Assembly: GCA_900313855.1 (NCBI GenBank)
Contig: OMSZ01000038.1
Span: 1-6,717, forward strand
DNA length: 6,717 bases
Direction of reading: 5' to 3'
Origin: an uncultured Eubacteriales bacterium
GTDB taxonomy: Bacteria; Bacillota; Clostridia; Lachnospirales; Lachnospiraceae
Shown here: positions 4,733-6,717 of the stretch, in pieces
Numbering within the stretch: position 1 is the stretch's first letter
Layout of the letters: the number at the start of each line of letters is the position of its first letter
Position numbers and translations under genes: made by a program
The notes under the pieces: generated by a model
Databases searched by the model: none
Told to the model about the DNA's origin: nothing
What the model saw: only the letters and a program-made list of their open reading frames with translations

Positions 4733-6529
4733 CTATATTAAATATCTTTCCTCATACTCTTCAATCGGTATCGGCTTACTGTAATAATATCCCTGTATCA
4801 CCTCGCAGCAAAGCTCACGCAGCTTATCAACCTGAGGTTTCCCCTCTGCGCCTTCTGCAAGGCAAGTGAAATTGAGTTCCTTTGCAAGCGATATAATATG
4901 TCTGATAACCGCAATATCCTTATCGCTGTCATTATCGGTTCCGATCTTATCTACAAAACTCTTATCAATCTTTAATGTATCTAACGGCATTTCTGTAAGT
5001 AATGAAAATGATGAATATCCGGTTCCGAAATCATCCATGGAAATCTTAAAGCCCCTATTCCGCAAACTGTTAAGAACATGTATCATCTGCTCCCGGTTAT
5101 CATAGGACGCACTCTCTGTAAGCTCAAAATCTATAAATGAATGATCAACACCATATGAGTCAACTATCTTTGTCAGGTCATCTATAAGTGATGCATCATA
5201 CAATCTGCTTCGTGAAAGATTAACTGAAATCGGATATAAAGCTTTTCCTTCCTTCTTCCATTCCGAAAGTGCCCTGCAAACCTTATTAAGCACAATATCA
5301 TCAATCTTGCCGATCGTTCCGTCCTTTTCAAAAAACGGAACAAATTTAACCGGAGATAAAAATTCCCGTTTCTTATAATTCCATCTTATAAGCGCCTCAG
5401 CGCCCTTAACCTTCTCAGTATTTATATCAAACTTCGGCTGCAGATATACAACAAACTCATCATTTTCTATGGCAGTATCAACGTATGCCTTTATATAATT
5501 ACTCCACAAAATATCCTCATACATTTTATCTGTATAGATAACGATATCCGTTCTGCTTTTATTAGTACCGAGTGCCTGAGCAAGCTTTCCTGCATCCGCA
5601 ACCCTGTTACCTAAAAGTATTGCCTTCTGCATCGGAACAACTCCGCACCTGTAATATATCCTGTAATTCTCATCTGCATCCAGACGGGAAAGACCATCAA
5701 AAAACTCCTCCAGCTTTGCTATCATTTCATCTTCCGGCATATCCTTTATCATCATAGCAAAGTTATCATTATGACATCTTGCACTTGCATATACAAAATC
5801 AGCCTCACTCATCGCTTTTACGATCTTAGAAAGCAGATCATTAGCAGCGTTATGACCATATACCTCATTAACAATACGGAATGCCTTTATATCAAAATGC
5901 GCAAAGGCATAATCCTCTATACCTGCATCCATCGGCATTTCAAGAAACGGCACTAAATGATTCCAGTTATAATGATCTGTTATCGGATCAAAGAATGCCT
6001 TTTTATAAAGCATTTCTTTATCCATCTTTTCAATGTCCGCATTTATTATATCCAGTGCACCATCCCTGTATATCCTGCCCTCATAAAGAATACGCATTTT
6101 GTTACCGCTGTTAAACACACCCATCACCTTGTATTTTTCTTCAATAGACAGGTCTGTGTATATCCTGTGCGCCTCCTTGTCCTGCGCAAGCTTTGCAAAT
6201 AACGACATCATATAATTGATGTTCATATCCACCTCTTTATCTATCTCAAAAGAATAGAAAAAGGCTTCGTCAAGAATGACCGATTGCAGGTTCTTTGGAT
6301 AGTCAATCCTGTCATCATTTAATCTGAATTCTATTCCGATCACTCCACCGGAAATGGAATCCACATAGAATATACCCGGATAATCATAGGTTCCGAAAGC
6401 ATTAGTTAATTTCCTGATATCCTCATTGATTATCCCTTTATAATATGCTTCAATATCTTCATTAGTCGCATTAACGTAATACAGAATCCTTTTGGGTTTG
6501 TAAAGCTGATTTAATTTATTGATAAACAT
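4733..6529 (-). CDS. Degenerate GGDEF - EAL c-di-GMP phosphodiesterase
   Basis: This 598-residue soluble protein has three parts. Residues 1 to about 175 are an unassigned, mixed alpha/beta region with no membrane segments, probably sensory. Residues about 176-335 are a GGDEF-like domain that starts FFDPITDHYNWN (179-190) and keeps D213, N221 and the GH pair at 225-226, but HNDNF (253-257) replaces GGDEF, so cyclase activity is unlikely; it may bind GTP or act as a regulator. Residues about 345-598 are an EAL domain with the expected catalytic and metal ligands: E378-A-L, N437, E469, D499-D500, K520, E559 and Q579, plus the loop DDFGTGYSS (499-507). It should hydrolyse c-di-GMP to pGpG, affecting motility or attachment. 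The ATG at 6529 lies 8 bases after GGAGGG. A GTG at 6538 overlaps that site and is rejected. It is a single gene convergent with truA. Confidence 0.93.
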   Translation of the reverse strand: MFINKLNQLYKPKRILYYVNATNEDIEAYYKGIINEDIRKLTNAFGTYDYPGIFYVDSISGGVIGIEFRLNDDRIDYPKNLQSVILDEAFFYSFEIDKEVDMNINYMMSLFAKLAQDKEAHRIYTDLSIEEKYKVMGVFNSGNKMRILYEGRIYRDGALDIINADIEKMDKEMLYKKAFFDPITDHYNWNHLVPFLEMPMDAGIEDYAFAHFDIKAFRIVNEVYGHNAANDLLSKIVKAMSEADFVYASARCHNDNFAMMIKDMPEDEMIAKLEEFFDGLSRLDADENYRIYYRCGVVPMQKAILLGNRVADAGKLAQALGTNKSRTDIVIYTDKMYEDILWSNYIKAYVDTAIENDEFVVYLQPKFDINTEKVKGAEALIRWNYKKREFLSPVKFVPFFEKDGTIGKIDDIVLNKVCRALSEWKKEGKALYPISVNLSRSRLYDASLIDDLTKIVDSYGVDHSFIDFELTESASYDNREQMIHVLNSLRNRGFKISMDDFGTGYSSFSLLTEMPLDTLKIDKSFVDKIGTDNDSDKDIAVIRHIISLAKELNFTCLAEGAEGKPQVDKLRELCCEVIQGYYYSKPIPIEEYEERYLI

Positions 6530-6537
6530 AAATGTCA

Positions 6538-6544
6538 CCCTCCC
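6538..6544 (-). promoter_or_regulatory. Ribosome-binding site of the EAL gene, fixing its start
   Basis: Read leftward the sequence is GGGGAGGGTGACATTTATG. The purine core is well placed for the ATG at 6529 and too close to the GTG at 6538. A 5-bp inverted repeat (GCAAT 6546-6550, ATTGC 6556-6560) lies immediately upstream. Confidence 0.6.
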
Positions 6545-6570
6545 CGCAATTAATCATTGCCTGTCCATGA

Positions 6571-6607
6571 ATTATTCCTTTTATTATACATTATTCTTTT
6601 TATTATA
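6571..6607 (-). repeat. 18-bp tandem repeat with duplicated TATAAT in EAL promoter region
   Basis: Two copies, ATTATTCCTTTTATTATA (6571-6588) and ATTATTCTTTTTATTATA (6590-6607), differ by one base with a 19-bp period. Read leftward each copy begins with a perfect TATAAT (6588-6583 and 6607-6602), so it may supply one or two -10 elements for the EAL gene. I find no good -35 at normal spacing for either. Confidence 0.6.
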
Positions 6608-6717
6608 TGATATGGATATCAAAAACACCTTTTGCCACCCAAAGATATATGAGCTGCTCAATCACTTCGCAATCCTTACACCTTCTTAAGATACAATTCC
6701 ACAACAAATCCATCATT
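6608..6717. other. Right-end flank without a visible gene
   Basis: There is no credible start signal or coding pattern on either strand in this 110-base end. It may be the upstream flank of the EAL gene or the edge of a neighbouring gene outside the window. Confidence 0.4.

Noticed and set aside
6599..6650. Possible sigma-54 promoter (GGTGGCAAAAGG...) upstream of the EAL gene
   Set aside because: The GC doublet expected at fixed spacing from GG is missing.
1..6717. CRISPR arrays, tRNA/rRNA genes, insertion sequences, attachment sites
   Set aside because: I found no multi-copy spaced repeats, cloverleaf-like sequences, transposase or integrase motifs, or terminal inverted repeats.

Overview
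This window looks like chromosomal DNA from a low-to-moderate-GC Gram-positive bacterium, most likely a Clostridia/Lachnospiraceae-type anaerobe. The reasons are strong AGGAGG-like ribosome-binding sites before most genes, TATAAT-type promoters in AT-rich gaps, and the protein families present. This placement is by style and family content only. No rRNA, tRNA, CRISPR array, insertion sequence or phage gene is visible.

Layout, left to right. Positions 1-181 are AT-rich with no convincing gene. A leftward gene (460-182) encodes a 92-residue three-helix membrane protein of unknown function. Its promoter (TATAAT at 527-522) is preceded by two near-palindromic operator-like boxes of consensus AGTGACATTTGTCACT, 34 bp apart, and the nearer one is centred at about -42. 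Rightward, 796-1446 encodes a LytTR DNA-binding domain fused to a C-terminal FHA (phosphothreonine-binding) domain, with no receiver domain. It converges directly, with zero spacing, on a leftward pair: an OPT-family peptide transporter (3814-1898) followed by a stand-alone PqqD/RRE-like peptide-binding protein (1800-1447). Diverging from the OPT gene is truA (3973-4719), tRNA pseudouridine(38-40) synthase. It converges, 13 bp apart, on a leftward gene (6529-4733) for a protein with an unassigned N-terminal region, a degenerate GGDEF domain (HNDNF in place of GGDEF) and an apparently intact EAL c-di-GMP phosphodiesterase domain. Upstream of that gene is an 18-bp near-perfect tandem repeat, each copy carrying a TATAAT. 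The right end (6608-6717) shows no gene.

How it may work together. truA is housekeeping, and the EAL protein is a likely c-di-GMP hydrolase. The most intriguing block is 182-3874: a phospho-threonine-sensing type of transcription factor next to a peptide-binding RRE-like protein and an oligopeptide transporter. A peptide uptake or sensing module is an inference from adjacency only. No radical SAM enzyme, peptidase or obvious precursor-peptide gene is visible in the window to complete a RiPP pathway, and no Ser/Thr kinase is present for the FHA domain.
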